A DNA stretch of 64,000 nt from Brevundimonas sp. AJA228-03 (GCF_017795885.1 NZ_CP059297.1:1-64000), one strand, 5' to 3'. Positions 1 through 10,396 are shown, counted from the stretch's first letter. The notes: generated from the letters alone by a model not told the origin. Made by a program: numbers and translations.

Positions 1-1119
1 ATGTCCGATCCCCGCGACCTGCTCCGCACCCAGGCGGCCGATCTCGGCTTCTCGATCTGCCGCTTCGCCTCGGCGACCGAGCCATGGTCGGCCGGCGAGC
101 GGCTCGCCCATTTCGTCGAGGCCGGCCGGCACGGCGACATGGGCTGGATGGAGACGACGCTCGAACGCCGCTCTCATCCGACGGCGATGTGGCCCGGCGC
201 GCGCACCGCCATCGTGCTGGGGATGAACTATGGTCCCGACGAAGATCCCCTGCCGGAGATGGCGGATCGCAGCGCCGGATACATTTCCGTCTATGCGCGC
301 GGCGACGACTATCACGAGGTCATCAAGGGGCGGCTGAAGACCCTGGCCGGGCAGGTCGCAGCTCGCCTCAACGCCGACGTCAAGGTCTTCGTCGACACCG
401 CGCCCCTGATGGAAAAGCCTCTGGCCCAGCGCGCAGGCCTGGGCTGGCAGGGCAAGCACACCAATCTGCTCAGCCGCGACCACGGCAACTGGCTGTTCCT
501 GGGCGTGATCCTGACGGCCGCGGAGATCACGCCCGACAACGCCGGGACGGAACACTGCGGCACCTGCACCGCCTGTCTCGACGCCTGCCCGACCAAGGCC
601 TTTCCCGCGCCCTTCCAGCTGGATGCCCGGCGCTGCCTGTCCTACCTGACCATAGAGCACGCGGGGCCGTGGCCGGTGGAGTTCCGCGCCCTGACCGGCT
701 CGCGCATCTATGGCTGCGACGACTGCCTGGCGGTCTGTCCCTGGAACAGGTTCGCGCAAGGGGCCCGCGAGACACGGCTGCTGGCCCGCGAGGCCTCGAT
801 CACCCCCCGTCTCGGGGACCTCGTTTCGCTGGACGACGCGGCGTTCCGTGCCCTGTTCCCGAAAAGCCCGATCAGGCGGATCGGCCGCGACCGGTTCGTG
901 CGCAACGTTCTCTATGCCATCGGCAACAGCGGCGACGCAGGCCTGATCAAGGTGGCTTCGACCCTGACGACCGATGCCTCGCCGCTCGTCCGGGGGGCCG
1001 CCGTCTGGGCTCTGTCGCGTCTGCTGGACGGCCCGGCCTTTGCGGCCCTGCGAGACGACAGGCAGCCCGCCGAAACCGATGCGGGGGTTCTCGCCGAATG
1101 GGCGGGGCCTGATGCATGA
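1..1119 (+). CDS. queG: Epoxyqueuosine reductase QueG
   Basis: Last step of queuosine synthesis in tRNA: cobalamin- and Fe-S-dependent reduction of epoxyqueuosine at position 34, in the cytoplasm. The 372-aa product is close to the usual QueG length (about 380). It shows the two ferredoxin-like clusters: C186, C189, C192, C196 followed by P, and C239, C242, C246 followed by P. The VDTAP segment near residue 132 carries the expected acidic residue, and the C-terminus has HEAT-like helices. The ATG is the first base of the window, so the upstream context cannot be seen. Identification is firm. Confidence 0.95.
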   Translation: MSDPRDLLRTQAADLGFSICRFASATEPWSAGERLAHFVEAGRHGDMGWMETTLERRSHPTAMWPGARTAIVLGMNYGPDEDPLPEMADRSAGYISVYARGDDYHEVIKGRLKTLAGQVAARLNADVKVFVDTAPLMEKPLAQRAGLGWQGKHTNLLSRDHGNWLFLGVILTAAEITPDNAGTEHCGTCTACLDACPTKAFPAPFQLDARRCLSYLTIEHAGPWPVEFRALTGSRIYGCDDCLAVCPWNRFAQGARETRLLAREASITPRLGDLVSLDDAAFRALFPKSPIRRIGRDRFVRNVLYAIGNSGDAGLIKVASTLTTDASPLVRGAAVWALSRLLDGPAFAALRDDRQPAETDAGVLAEWAGPDA

Positions 1120-1174
1120 TCATTTGCAACAGCAAGCGATTCCACCTCGGCCGATCAGGGTCTAGACTCGCTTC

Positions 1175-1717
1175 ATGCCTCACTACGCCCGCTTCATCGC
1201 CATGGTCGTGCTCGGACTGGTCGCCATCGGCGGCGCGGCGTGGCGTCTGGTCAAACGTGGGCCTGAGCCCCTGTATGAAGAGTCAGCCCTGCTGTCGCCG
1301 GAGATCCGGGCGCGGTTGAGAGCCCTGCGCGACGAAGCCAAGTTCGCTGCCGAAGGCGACTACCCCGGTCCGAAAGGACCAAAGACCCGGGCGAAGCTGT
1401 CGGCCGTCATCGACGACCTGCTGGACGACATCCTCGCCGAACCTGACGGGCCGGTCGAGGCCTCGGACCTGGCCGGGCGTCTGGGTCTGGCCGTGGCGGC
1501 CGTCTCCAGACGCACCGAGGCCGACGCGCGTCGCGCGCACGGCTATATGCTGGAAATCTGGTGGATCTTCGGCTTTCGCTCGGCCGCCGGCTATTTCAGG
1601 CCCGAGGATGGTGCAGGGGTCGTCGAGGGGTGGGCCGAACCCCTGCCGCCCGGCTGGACCGGCCCGGAAGGCCGACTGACCGCGGCGCATAAGGAATACT
1701 TTGCAAGAAGCCGTTAA
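1175..1717 (+). CDS. Membrane-anchored hypothetical protein
   Basis: A 180-aa protein I do not recognise. Residues about 6-24 form one hydrophobic segment followed by positive residues, so it is probably anchored to the inner membrane by its N-terminus. The rest is soluble and mixed-charge. A Trp/Gly/Pro-rich C-terminal part (around residues 128-165, with GYFRPEDG and PPGW) looks like a small folded domain. It lies 55 bp after queG on the same strand and could be co-transcribed. Codon usage matches the neighbours. No function is proposed. Confidence 0.7.
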   Translation: MPHYARFIAMVVLGLVAIGGAAWRLVKRGPEPLYEESALLSPEIRARLRALRDEAKFAAEGDYPGPKGPKTRAKLSAVIDDLLDDILAEPDGPVEASDLAGRLGLAVAAVSRRTEADARRAHGYMLEIWWIFGFRSAAGYFRPEDGAGVVEGWAEPLPPGWTGPEGRLTAAHKEYFARSR

Positions 1718-1769
1718 CCTGACAGGCGCACCTTGATCCCCTGAGAGGCCGCCCCTCACGGAGATCGGG

Positions 1770-2171
1770 ATGTCGAGCATCATGACCGCCAGCTACCGCA
1801 GCCGCCGGGACCATTTCGAGCCCAGCGACACCGACCCCCAGGAACAACGGCGTCTGCGCGGCCATCTGGAACAGATCGACTACACCACCTTCGTGTCGAA
1901 CCGCGAAGTGATCCCGCAGGTGCTCGGCCTCGGGACCAACCACGCCGAGCCCGCAGCCTTCCAGCGCCTGGCGATCTCAGCCGCCACCGCCCGCGCACGC
2001 TGGATCGCCGAGGCGCTGAGACTGACCGAAGCGGGGGTGGCCGTCGCTGACGCGGACGTACAGCGCCTGGCCGGCATGCGCGCCGCCTATGAGGAACTCT
2101 CCGAGGCCTACGAAGGTCTGCGTCGCATGGTCGAGCGCGGATATCTGCCCTATCGCAGCAGCGAACGCTGA
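1770..2171 (+). CDS. Small soluble hypothetical protein
   Basis: A 133-aa protein, probably cytoplasmic, with no signal peptide or membrane segment. Its predicted character is mostly helical: an Asp/Arg/Gln-rich N-terminal third, then Ala/Glu/Arg-rich helices (residues about 60-120). It starts at an ATG preceded by a purine-rich CACGGAGATCGGG stretch. A second ATG six codons in (residue 5 is also Met) could be used instead. I do not recognise the family. It ends 4 bp before the convergent gene at 2176. Confidence 0.6.
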   Translation: MSSIMTASYRSRRDHFEPSDTDPQEQRRLRGHLEQIDYTTFVSNREVIPQVLGLGTNHAEPAAFQRLAISAATARARWIAEALRLTEAGVAVADADVQRLAGMRAAYEELSEAYEGLRRMVERGYLPYRSSER

Positions 2172-2175
2172 GACC

Positions 2176-2730
2176 CTAGTTCAAGGACTGGGTCCGGATC
2201 GAGGCGTCGGCGTCGGTCGCTGGAGCCTCCGCCGCCGTCGGAGGCGATGAGACCGGCTCAACCGACAGCGGTGCCGTTTCGATGCCGGGCGCGGTAGCCT
2301 CGGTGTTCAAACGCGGCGTCAGCGAGGGCTCGGGCAGACGGGGTGTCTCAACGGCACCAACGACGGAATCGAGCCGGGCCGGGGCCGGGGCCGGAGGTTC
2401 GAGGGGTGGCAGAACGGACTCCGGCCCGGCCTCGGGCCGGGGCGTCGGCAGCGCTGCACTCTCGATCTGGGCACGGGCCGGCGTCGAAGGCGGGACGGCC
2501 CCTGGAGTCATGGAGCCGCTGAGAATGCCAACCCCATTCTGCCGAAGTGGAACTTGGGCGACCGGGCGCTGGCCCTGAGCCGGCAGGGGCCCTGAGCCGC
2601 GCGGCGGGGGCCCCACGCGGAATATCGGCTGGGGCGGGCGCGACCAGGTGATCCGGCCCCGCTTGAAGGGTTCAGGGCCAGGGCCTTGCGCGGGGCCGGA
2701 TTGGGGCTCGGAGGAGGGCGTATCGACCAT
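2176..2730 (-). CDS. Proline-rich low-complexity hypothetical protein
   Basis: A 184-aa product that is extremely rich in Pro, Ala, Ser and Glu, with no predicted fold, signal peptide or membrane segment. It follows the DUF427 gene on the same strand with a 42-bp gap, so it may be the last gene of the exporter/DUF427 transcript. Coding status is less certain because low-complexity frames arise easily in GC-rich DNA. In its favour are a complete frame, a normal ATG and the absence of a better frame in the stretch. Confidence 0.5.
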   Translation of the reverse strand: MVDTPSSEPQSGPAQGPGPEPFKRGRITWSRPPQPIFRVGPPPRGSGPLPAQGQRPVAQVPLRQNGVGILSGSMTPGAVPPSTPARAQIESAALPTPRPEAGPESVLPPLEPPAPAPARLDSVVGAVETPRLPEPSLTPRLNTEATAPGIETAPLSVEPVSSPPTAAEAPATDADASIRTQSLN

Positions 2731-2772
2731 GGCCCGTCCTAGACGGTCTGGATGCGGCGGTCCAATAACGGA

Positions 2773-3054
2773 TCAGCGAACCTCGACACCTTTCCAGAAG
2801 GCGATGCGATCCGCAATCTCGGCAGCGGCAGATCTGGGCGTCGGATAGAACCAGGCGGCGTCCCTGTTCTCCTTCCCGTCGACGACCAGCGAATGATACG
2901 AGGCCGTGCCCTTCCATGGACAGACCGAGGTCGTCGTGGAGGGTGTCAGATACTCGGCCCTGACCGCGTCGCGTGGAAAATAGTGGTTGTTTTCCACCAC
3001 CACCGTGTCGTCCGACTGGGCGATGATCTGGCCGTTCCAGGTCGCTATGGTCAT
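2773..3054 (-). CDS. DUF427 domain protein
   Basis: A 93-aa single-domain protein of the DUF427 (NTP_transf_9) family. It has the family's pattern: a VVVENNHYFP segment, then CPWKG with the conserved Cys-Pro-Trp, then ASYHSL and AAWFYPTP motifs. The biochemical role of DUF427 is not established. It sits 12 bp after the ABC permease gene on the same strand, so it is probably co-transcribed with the exporter. Family assignment is confident. Confidence 0.88.
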   Translation of the reverse strand: MTIATWNGQIIAQSDDTVVVENNHYFPRDAVRAEYLTPSTTTSVCPWKGTASYHSLVVDGKENRDAAWFYPTPRSAAAEIADRIAFWKGVEVR

Positions 3055-3066
3055 GGGTCTTCTCCG

Positions 3067-3834
3067 TCAGGATTTGAGACGATAGCCGGTCTTGAACATC
3101 CAGAAGACGATGCCGAGACAGACGATCAGGAAGCCGAGGGTGGCCAGCACGCTCCACACGATGCCAACGTCTCCCGAGCCGTAGAAGCTCCAGCGAAAGC
3201 CACTGATCAGATAGACCACCGGGTTGAACAGGGTGACCGTGCGCCACGCGGGCGGCAGCATGTCGATCGAATAGAAGGATCCCCCCAGGAAGGTCAGCGG
3301 CGTCACCACCAGCATCGGGATCATCTGCAACTGCTCGAACCCGTTGGCCCAGATGCCGATGATGAAGCCGAACAGGCTGAAGGTCGTCGCCGTCAGGATC
3401 AGGAATGTCAGCATCCAGATCGGATGCAGGATCTGCAGCGGCACGAAGAAGGCGGCCGTTGCCAGAATGATCAGACCCAGCACCGCCGACTTGGTCGCCG
3501 CCGCCCCGACATAGGCCATCACGATCTCCAGCGACGACACGGGGGCCGACAGAATCTCGTAGATCGTGCCGGTGAATTTCGGGAAATAGATGCCGAAGCT
3601 GGCATTGAAGATCGACTGGGTGAACAGGCTCAGCATGATCAGCCCCGGCACGATGAAGGCCCCATAGGGCACGCCGTCGATCTCTGTCATGCGCGACCCG
3701 ATGGCCGAGCCGAACACGACGAAATAGAGGGCCGTCGTGATGACCGGGGTCACGATGGACTGCCAGACGGTGCGCAGCGCCCGCGCCATCTCGAAGCGAT
3801 AGATGGCCCAGACGCCGTAGCCGTTGAAGGTCAT
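3067..3834 (-). CDS. ABC-2 type exporter, permease subunit
   Basis: Inner-membrane permease of an ABC-2 exporter (NodJ/YadH-like), 255 aa with about six hydrophobic segments. It starts MTFNGYGVW and contains the family's conserved FGSAIGSRM and [16 protein letters not shown] stretches. The ATG at 3834 overlaps the stop of the upstream ATPase gene as ATGA, which fixes this start and indicates translational coupling. The transported substrate cannot be read from the sequence; relatives export lipids, polysaccharides or drugs. Confidence 0.9.
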   Translation of the reverse strand: MTFNGYGVWAIYRFEMARALRTVWQSIVTPVITTALYFVVFGSAIGSRMTEIDGVPYGAFIVPGLIMLSLFTQSIFNASFGIYFPKFTGTIYEILSAPVSSLEIVMAYVGAAATKSAVLGLIILATAAFFVPLQILHPIWMLTFLILTATTFSLFGFIIGIWANGFEQLQMIPMLVVTPLTFLGGSFYSIDMLPPAWRTVTLFNPVVYLISGFRWSFYGSGDVGIVWSVLATLGFLIVCLGIVFWMFKTGYRLKS

Positions 3835-4814
3835 GCGGCGGCTCCCGTCTGAATGTCCTGTGCCGGTTCGCGGTGGACCAGGCTGACGAAGATGTCCTCC
3901 AGCGAGCTCTGGCGGGTGTTCAGGTCCTTGAAGGCGATGCCCTGATCGGACAGAGCGCGCAGCAGCGACGGCACACCGGTCTTGTCGGCATTGGAATCGA
4001 AGACGTATTCCAGCTCGTTGCCGTCGGCCTTCAGGGTCAGATCCCACTGCGCCAGCGTCGGCGGAATGTCGCCCAGCGGGTCCTGCAGGTTCAGGGTCAG
4101 GGTCTTCCTGCCCAGCTTCTTCATCAGCTCGGACTTGTCCTCGACCAGGATCAGCTCGCCCTTCAGGATCACGCCCACCCGATCGGCCATCTCCTCGGCC
4201 TCCTCGATATAGTGGGTGGTCAGGATGATGGTGACGCCGCCCGCGCGCAGCTCGCGCACCAGGTTCCACATGTCGCGGCGCAGCTCGACATCGACGCCCG
4301 CCGTCGGCTCGTCCAGGAACAGGATGTCCGGCTCGTGCGACAGGGCCTTTGCGATCATGACCCGGCGCTTCATGCCGCCGGACAGGGTCATGATCTTGTT
4401 GTCCTTCTTGTCCCACAGGCTCAGCGCCCGAAGGGTCTTCTCGATGAAGGCCGGGTTGGGGGCCTTGCCGAACAGGCCGCGGCTGAAGGTGACCGTCGCC
4501 AGCACCGTCTCGAACGCATCCGTCGTCAGCTCCTGCGGCACCAGACCGATCTTCATCCGCGCATTGCGATAATCAGTCTGGATGTCGTGGCCGTCGGCGA
4601 TCACCGTTCCGGTCGACGGCGTCACGATCCCGCAGACGATGGAGATCAGCGTCGTCTTGCCGGCGCCGTTCGGGCCCAGCAGGGCAAAGATCTCGCCCTT
4701 GCCGATCTGCAGATCCACGGTCTTCAGCGCCTGCAACCCGGACGCATAGGTCTTGGTCAGGCCCTTGATATCGATGACGGGTGCGGAGGTGGGCTGGGTG
4801 GAGGTCGGCGGCAT
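3831..4814 (-). CDS. ABC-2 type exporter, ATP-binding subunit
   Basis: Cytoplasmic ATPase of the exporter, 327 aa from the ATG at 4814. It carries Walker [10 protein letters not shown], a Q-loop in LVPQE, the signature LSGGMKRR, Walker B ILFLDEP and the switch His in TTHYIEEA, all in the normal order. The C-terminal extension of about 90 residues is typical of the CcmA/NodI/YadG group. A longer frame continues upstream, but its residues show no family character. This is the promoter-proximal gene of an operon running to the permease and the DUF427 gene. Confidence 0.93.
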   Translation of the reverse strand: MPPTSTQPTSAPVIDIKGLTKTYASGLQALKTVDLQIGKGEIFALLGPNGAGKTTLISIVCGIVTPSTGTVIADGHDIQTDYRNARMKIGLVPQELTTDAFETVLATVTFSRGLFGKAPNPAFIEKTLRALSLWDKKDNKIMTLSGGMKRRVMIAKALSHEPDILFLDEPTAGVDVELRRDMWNLVRELRAGGVTIILTTHYIEEAEEMADRVGVILKGELILVEDKSELMKKLGRKTLTLNLQDPLGDIPPTLAQWDLTLKADGNELEYVFDSNADKTGVPSLLRALSDQGIAFKDLNTRQSSLEDIFVSLVHREPAQDIQTGAAA

Positions 4815-5055
4815 TCGGCGCGTCCTGAGAAATCGGCCGAAGCGGCGTGTCCGCAATATGGCGCTTGTGGCGACAGGCTCAAGACAGCGGGGCCTTTTTC
4901 CCCCGGTCCGGACGGTGTACGGCCCCGTTGGCCAGAGTTCCCGCGCACGTCGGCCTGCCCGATGGCCCGGGCATCGGCTCCGCGCGCTTTCGTCGCGTCC
5001 GTTTCGGGAACCGGCACCGTATCTTCGGTCTTCCTGTCCTGTCCGGAGATATGTC

Positions 5056-5604
5056 ATGTCGCGCAAGTCCATTGTTCTCTCGCTGGCCGTCGTGGCCGCC
5101 CTCGGCCTGGCCGCCTGCGCGACAGCCACGCCCCCGGATCAGGTAAAGGCCCCCCAGCCGACAAGGCCCGTCGATGCCGAGCGGCTCTATACCGGGCGCT
5201 GGCTGGAGATCGCCCGCCTGCCGATGCGCCTGACGGACGGCTGTGTGGCGGGTGCCTCGTCCTACGAACTGCGCTCGCCGACGACGCTGGCGGTGCGCGA
5301 CACCTGCCAGTCGGGCACGCCGACCGGCAAGGAAAAGGCCATCGGTGCCGACGCGACCATCCTCGACCCCGGCACCAATGCCAAATTCCGGGCCCGCTAT
5401 TTCGCCGGCTTCGTGACCTGGGAATACTGGATCCTGGACCACGACGACGACTATACTTGGTTCATCTCGGCCGATCCGACCTTCGACAAGCTGTGGATCT
5501 ATACCCGCGAGGTGCCCAGTGCAGAGACGCTGGCCCAGCTTGTCGCCCGCGCCCGGGCGCTCGGCTACGATACCAGCCGCCTCGAATTCCCTCCGACTGC
5601 CTGA
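5056..5604 (+). CDS. blc: Bacterial lipocalin (Blc-like) lipoprotein
   Basis: Outer-membrane or periplasmic lipocalin lipoprotein, 182 aa. The signal peptide ends in LGLAAC, a good lipobox with the acylated Cys near residue 21. The mature part has the lipocalin signature around [13 protein letters not shown] (G-x-W) and a downstream [17 protein letters not shown] strand typical of Blc. Relatives bind lysophospholipids or fatty acids and are often stress-induced; that role is inferred. The chosen ATG lies just before the basic signal-peptide start MSRKS. An earlier in-frame start would destroy the signal peptide. Confidence 0.92.
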   Translation: MSRKSIVLSLAVVAALGLAACATATPPDQVKAPQPTRPVDAERLYTGRWLEIARLPMRLTDGCVAGASSYELRSPTTLAVRDTCQSGTPTGKEKAIGADATILDPGTNAKFRARYFAGFVTWEYWILDHDDDYTWFISADPTFDKLWIYTREVPSAETLAQLVARARALGYDTSRLEFPPTA

Positions 5605-5621
5605 TCGACAAGGATACCGCC

Positions 5622-6950
5622 ATGGTCGCCCGTTCCACCCTCGCTGCGCCTGCGGCAGCCATGGCTCTCGTGGCCGGGCTGTCGGCCTGCGCGGCCCCGC
5701 CCCTTCTGCCCCCCGGCGCGACCTATGGGGCGAACCCCCGGATCACCGAACCGCACAGGAACCTGTTCACCCCCACGGTGAACATCGCGCCGAAAGTCGG
5801 CTGGCCTGACGGCGTCATGCCGACCCCGGCCCCGGGTTTCCGCGTCCAGGCGTTCGCCCGCGGCCTGGATCACCCACGCTGGCTGTATCGCCTGCCCAAC
5901 GGCGACATCCTGGTGGCCGAATCCAACGCACCTCCGAGGCCCGAGGACAAGAAGGGCGGCATCCGCGGCTGGGTCATGGGCCTGGTCATGACGCGCGCGG
6001 GCGCGGGCGTGCAAAGCCCGAACAGGATCGTCCTGCTGCGTGACGCGGACGGTGACGGCGTGGCCGAGGTGAAAACCGACTTCCTGACCAATCTGACCTC
6101 GCCCTTCGGCATGGCCCTGGTCGGCGACCGCCTGTTCGTGGCCAACGCCGATGCCGTCGTCGCCTTTCCCTACCAGACCGGCGCGACGCAGATCACGGCC
6201 GCACCGACCCCGATCGCCGCCCTGCCCGCCGGTCGCAACCACCACTGGACCAAGAGCCTGGTCGCCTCGGCCGATGGGACGAAGCTGTATGTCGGGGTCG
6301 GCTCCAACTCCAATGTCGGCGAGAATGGCATGGACGAAGAGGTCGGTCGCGCTGCCATCCACGAAATCGACATCGCCACGGGCCAGTCGCGGATCTACGC
6401 GTCCGGCCTGCGCAACCCGGTCGGCATGGCCTGGCAGCCGGACAGTCGCAAACTGTGGGTCGCGGTCAACGAGCGCGACGAGCTCGGCAACGATCTGGTG
6501 CCCGACTACATGACGTCTGTCACGCCGGGAGCCTTCTACGGCTGGCCCTGGAGCTACTTCGGCCAGCACGTCGACAGCCGCGTCCAGCCGCAGGACCCGG
6601 CCAGGGTCGCCTCGGCCATCGCGCCCGACTACGCCCTTGGGGCCCACACGGCCTCGCTCGGCCTGACCTTCTATGAGGGAACCCTGTTCCCGGCGACCTT
6701 CCGCCATGGGGCCTTCGTCGGTCAGCACGGATCTTGGAACCGTGAGCCCAAGGCCGGGTACAAGGTAATCTTCGTGCCCTTCACTGACGGCGTCCCCAGC
6801 GGCGCGCCGATGGACGTCCTGACCGGCTTCCTGAATGACAGGGACGAGGCCATGGGGCGTCCCGTCGGTGTCCAGACGGACCGGACCGGAGCCCTGCTCG
6901 TCGCCGACGACGTCGGCAATGTGATCTGGCGGGTTTCGCCCGCTGCGTGA
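5622..6950 (+). CDS. Glucose/sorbosone dehydrogenase-family lipoprotein
   Basis: A six-bladed beta-propeller of the sorbosone/soluble glucose dehydrogenase family, 442 aa. The signal peptide ends in a lipobox LSAC (near residue 26), placing it as an exported lipoprotein. Family features include [44 protein letters not shown] and [12 protein letters not shown] near the C-terminus. Members usually oxidise aldoses using PQQ, but PQQ binding was not verified. The gene follows the lipocalin gene by 17 bp and is probably co-transcribed. Substrate unknown. Confidence 0.9.
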   Translation: MVARSTLAAPAAAMALVAGLSACAAPPLLPPGATYGANPRITEPHRNLFTPTVNIAPKVGWPDGVMPTPAPGFRVQAFARGLDHPRWLYRLPNGDILVAESNAPPRPEDKKGGIRGWVMGLVMTRAGAGVQSPNRIVLLRDADGDGVAEVKTDFLTNLTSPFGMALVGDRLFVANADAVVAFPYQTGATQITAAPTPIAALPAGRNHHWTKSLVASADGTKLYVGVGSNSNVGENGMDEEVGRAAIHEIDIATGQSRIYASGLRNPVGMAWQPDSRKLWVAVNERDELGNDLVPDYMTSVTPGAFYGWPWSYFGQHVDSRVQPQDPARVASAIAPDYALGAHTASLGLTFYEGTLFPATFRHGAFVGQHGSWNREPKAGYKVIFVPFTDGVPSGAPMDVLTGFLNDRDEAMGRPVGVQTDRTGALLVADDVGNVIWRVSPAA

Positions 6951-7375
6951 GACCGCAAAGAACTCCCGGCGAAAACCGGGGGGATCCAATCCGCACCAGG
7001 TGACGGGGGTCTGTGTTTTCTCCCCGGTCCGGCATGAATGAAGGATCTCAAGAACACGGTCCCAGCGAATCGCGACTTGTTCGGAAGAAACACCACGCTG
7101 GCCGCAATCGTGTCCACGTCCGGGACGACCGGGGCAAAATCCTGGCAGTGCACACCCTGGTGCCCACTTGAACACAGGCGTCATGTCGGACCGCGACGAT
7201 GGAGCGGCCCGGAAACGGCGACCGATATCATCGCCTTCCGCTACGTGACCCATGCAGCGGCGCCACGACCGGACGGGAAACGCCAACGTCCACCGTTACA
7301 GATTCCCCTGCCGGTTGACCCGGACCCGACCCTTGTCCATCACGGTCGTTGAACCTTGCGCACGAAGACGGAGCG
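6951..7375. other. Intergenic stretch without a convincing gene
   Basis: 425 bp between the sorbosone-dehydrogenase-like and acyl-CoA synthetase genes. A short hairpin (CCCGG, loop CGAAAA, CCGGG at 6965-6980) right after the upstream stop may end transcription, but it lacks a T-tract. A TTGACC at 7315-7320 is a weak -35-like match without a clear -10. Short frames here have no family character. Nothing else is seen. Confidence 0.5.
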
Positions 7376-9181
7376 ATGCCGACCATGGGGCTAGCGGCGA
7401 ATATCCGACGCGATCTGACATTCGCGGCCGGTCTGCGTCGGCTGCTTCAACGCATCAAACCCATCGCGCTCGATAGCGACGTCCTGATCTGCGACGACTT
7501 CGAGGAGGCCGTCGACAGGTTCGGCGACAATATCGCGCTGGAGGATGAAACCCGCACGCTGACCTATCGCGAGCTGGACGCCATGGCGAACCGCTATGGC
7601 CACTGGGCCCGGAACCGGGGTCTGCGCCGGTCCGACGTCGTCGGCCTGGTGATGTCGAACCGGGCGGAGTATGTCGCCGCCTGGATGGGCTTCGCCAAAG
7701 TCGGCGTGGCCACGGCCCTGATCAACACCAACCTGACCGGCCAGGCCCTGGCCCACTGCCTGAACATCACCGGCGTCGCCCAGGTGGTGGCCGACGAGGA
7801 GACGTGGCGGCGCTGCGAGGAGGCCCGCCCCTTCATCACCCGCACCATGATGCTTTGGGTTCTGGGCCTGCCGGACGCCGACGAGGTGTCGGAACGGCGC
7901 GGCCTGGACAATCCGGTCCGCAGCGGCTCGTCGGTGCGACCCCAGAAGTCGGTTCGCGCCGGCCTGACCAACCGCGACACAGCGCTCTACATCTACACCT
8001 CCGGCACCACCGGCATGCCGAAGGCTGCGCGCATCCATCACGCTCGGGCCCGCACCTATATGCGCGCCTTCGCCGGCGCGACCGATGCGACGGCCCAGGA
8101 TCGCGTGTTCAACGTCCTGCCACTCTATCATTCCACCGGCGGTCTGGTCGGGCTTGGTCCGGCGTTGCTGACCGGCGGGCGGCTGATCCTGCGTCGCAAG
8201 TTCTCTGCCTCCAGCTTCTGGGCCGACGTCAACAAGACCCAGGCCACGCTTTTCGTCTATATCGGCGAACTGTGCCGCTACCTGGTCAACGGCCCCGAAC
8301 AGGAAGGCGAGCGCGGTCACAAGCTGCGGCTGGCGTTCGGCAACGGCCTGCGCCCCGATGTCTGGCCCGAGTTCCAGTCGCGATTCGCCATTCCGAAGAT
8401 TCTTGAGTTCTACGGTTCGACCGAGGGCAATGTCTCCCTGTTCAACTTCGACGGCAAACAGGGTGCGATCGGCCGGGTGCCGGGATTCCTGAAGAAGCAG
8501 ATCAACATTCGCATGGTCGCCTTCGACATCGATACGGAGCAACCCGTGCGACTGCCGAACGGTTTCTGTCAGGAAGCCCGCGTCGGAGAGATCGGCGAGG
8601 CCATCGGGGCCATCGGCGACGACATCCGCCACGATTTCTCGGGCTATGCCGACAAGGCGGCGTCGGAGAAGAAGATCCTGACCGACGTCTTCACGCGCGG
8701 CGACCGCTGGTTCCGCACCGGCGATCTGATGCGTCAGGACGCCGAGGGCTATTTCTATTTCATCGACCGGATCGGCGACACGTTCCGCTGGAAAGGCGAG
8801 AACGTCTCCACCGCCGAGGTCGAACAGCGCCTGACCGACGCGCCCGGCGTCAAGGAAGTCATCGCCTATGGCGTTCCAGTGCCAGGAGCCGAAGGCAAGG
8901 CCGGCATGGTCACCGTGATCCCGGAGGGCAAGTTCGTGGCCAGGGACTTCGGGGCCTATGTCGCCGAACAGCTGCCGCCCTATGCCCAGCCCGTGTTTGT
9001 GCGCATCGCCAGGTCTCTGGAGACGACCGGCACCTTCAAATATCGCAAGGTCGATCTGGTCGCTGACGGCTTCGACCCCGCCCTGCCGGGACAGGTCTAT
9101 GTGCGCGGCGGCAAGGCCGGCTATCAGAAACTCACCGCCGAGGGGTACGAGGCGATACAAAGCGGCACGACCCGGCTTTAG
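7376..9181 (+). CDS. Long-/very-long-chain acyl-CoA synthetase (FATP type)
   Basis: ATP-dependent activation of fatty acids to acyl-CoA, probably at the membrane. The product is 601 aa from the ATG at 7376; an in-frame TTG at 7349 would add nine residues. It shows the AMP-binding P-loop IYTSGTTGMPKA near residues 206-217, the YGSTEGN motif near 345, RTGD before a YFYFIDRIGD motif, and WKGEN with the C-terminal subdomain. The layout matches the FATP/long-chain-acyl-CoA synthetase branch rather than classical FadD. Monocistronic as far as can be seen. Confidence 0.92.
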   Translation: MPTMGLAANIRRDLTFAAGLRRLLQRIKPIALDSDVLICDDFEEAVDRFGDNIALEDETRTLTYRELDAMANRYGHWARNRGLRRSDVVGLVMSNRAEYVAAWMGFAKVGVATALINTNLTGQALAHCLNITGVAQVVADEETWRRCEEARPFITRTMMLWVLGLPDADEVSERRGLDNPVRSGSSVRPQKSVRAGLTNRDTALYIYTSGTTGMPKAARIHHARARTYMRAFAGATDATAQDRVFNVLPLYHSTGGLVGLGPALLTGGRLILRRKFSASSFWADVNKTQATLFVYIGELCRYLVNGPEQEGERGHKLRLAFGNGLRPDVWPEFQSRFAIPKILEFYGSTEGNVSLFNFDGKQGAIGRVPGFLKKQINIRMVAFDIDTEQPVRLPNGFCQEARVGEIGEAIGAIGDDIRHDFSGYADKAASEKKILTDVFTRGDRWFRTGDLMRQDAEGYFYFIDRIGDTFRWKGENVSTAEVEQRLTDAPGVKEVIAYGVPVPGAEGKAGMVTVIPEGKFVARDFGAYVAEQLPPYAQPVFVRIARSLETTGTFKYRKVDLVADGFDPALPGQVYVRGGKAGYQKLTAEGYEAIQSGTTRL

Positions 9182-9244
9182 TCGCAAGGCGACGTTAAGC
9201 AATAACCGCCATGGTTGTCGCTCCTATCGGGCGCGGACCAACTC

Positions 9245-10114
9245 ATGTTTCAGATCATCGGCATCATCATGCTGTTCGGCATGGTGTTCGGCAGCTACGC
9301 CCTCGCGGGTGGCAAGTTCGACGTAATCATCCATGCCGCGCCGCATGAACTGATGGCGATCGGTGGCTCGGCGATCGCGGCCTTCCTCATCTCGAACTCC
9401 GTCGGCGTGCTGAAGTCGGCCATGGGCGGTCTCGGCCAGGCCTTCGCCGGCCCCAAATGGAAGAAACAGGATTACAAGGACCTGTTGTCCCTGCTGTTCG
9501 CCCTGACCAAGACGATGAAATCCAAGGGCGTCATCGCCCTGGAAAGCCATATCGAAAAGCCGGGCGAGAGCACCATCTTCCAGAAATACCCCAAGGTTCT
9601 GAAGGACCATTTCGCCACGGATTTCATCTGCGACACCCTGCGGATGATGACGATGAACCTGGAGGATCCTCACCAGATCGAGGACGCCATGGAAAAGCAG
9701 CTGGAGAAGCACCATCACGAGGCCGCGGCCGCGCCCCATGCCTTGCAGGCCATGGCCGACGCCCTGCCGGCCCTCGGCATCGTGGCCGCCGTGCTGGGCG
9801 TCATCAAGACCATGGGCTCGATCACTGAGCCGCCCGAGATTCTGGGCGGCATGATCGGCGGTGCCCTGGTGGGCACCTTCATGGGCGTGTTCCTGGCCTA
9901 TGGCCTGGTCGGACCGCTGGCGGCACGGCTGCAGGCAATCGTCGACGAGGAGGCCGCCTTCTACAAGATCATCCAGTCCGTCCTGGTCGCCCATCTGCAC
10001 GGCAATGCGGCCCAGATCTCGGTCGAGATCGGCCGCGGCGATATCCCGTCGAGCGCCCAGCCGTCCTTCCTCGAAATGGAAGAGACTCTGTCGGCCGCAC
10101 CGACCGAGGCCTGA
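9245..10114 (+). CDS. motA: Flagellar motor stator protein MotA
   Basis: Stator subunit of the proton-driven flagellar motor in the inner membrane, 289 aa. Two N-terminal and two C-terminal transmembrane segments flank a long cytoplasmic part. The conserved Pro region (DALPALGIVAAVLGVI) and the charged cytoplasmic segment are present. The start MFQIIG at 9245 is typical of MotA; a TTG 30 bp upstream is less likely. motB is not adjacent, as in Caulobacter where the two genes are separate. A GTAA-tetraloop hairpin (10172-10187, CCGGGC/GCCCGG) downstream may mark the transcript end. Confidence 0.96.
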   Translation: MFQIIGIIMLFGMVFGSYALAGGKFDVIIHAAPHELMAIGGSAIAAFLISNSVGVLKSAMGGLGQAFAGPKWKKQDYKDLLSLLFALTKTMKSKGVIALESHIEKPGESTIFQKYPKVLKDHFATDFICDTLRMMTMNLEDPHQIEDAMEKQLEKHHHEAAAAPHALQAMADALPALGIVAAVLGVIKTMGSITEPPEILGGMIGGALVGTFMGVFLAYGLVGPLAARLQAIVDEEAAFYKIIQSVLVAHLHGNAAQISVEIGRGDIPSSAQPSFLEMEETLSAAPTEA

Positions 10115-10237
10115 TCGTCAACGCCGGATCGTCGCGCGGCCATCACGGGCCCGTGTAACCGACCCCCGGGACCGGGCGTAAGCCCGGGCATCGCCGATGC
10201 ATCCCTGCATGGGCGTCTCAACCGAGAGGGGTTTCCC

Positions 10238-10396
10238 ATGTCCATCCGCAACCTGATCGCCGTCGCCTGCGCCGGCACCGCCGCCCTGGCCCTGGCCGCC
10301 TGCCAGCCCGCCGCCGAAGAGAAGACCGAATCGACCGAGGGCGCGATGGCCCCGGCCGCAGAAGGTGCCATGGCACCGTCCAGGCCCGCCGCCTGA
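10238..10396 (+). CDS. Small Ala-rich lipoprotein (52 aa)
   Basis: A 52-aa product starting MSIRNLIAV with a signal peptide ending in LALAAC (acylated Cys at residue 22), so a predicted lipoprotein. The mature part is a short Glu/Thr/Ala/Met/Pro-rich tail containing EGAMAPA repeated as EGAMAPS. It starts after a GAGAGGGG ribosome-binding site. It closely resembles the N-terminus of the next gene (LALAACQPAAE in both) and its GAMAPA tail, so the two look like a tandem duplication. Function unknown. Confidence 0.65.
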   Translation: MSIRNLIAVACAGTAALALAACQPAAEEKTESTEGAMAPAAEGAMAPSRPAA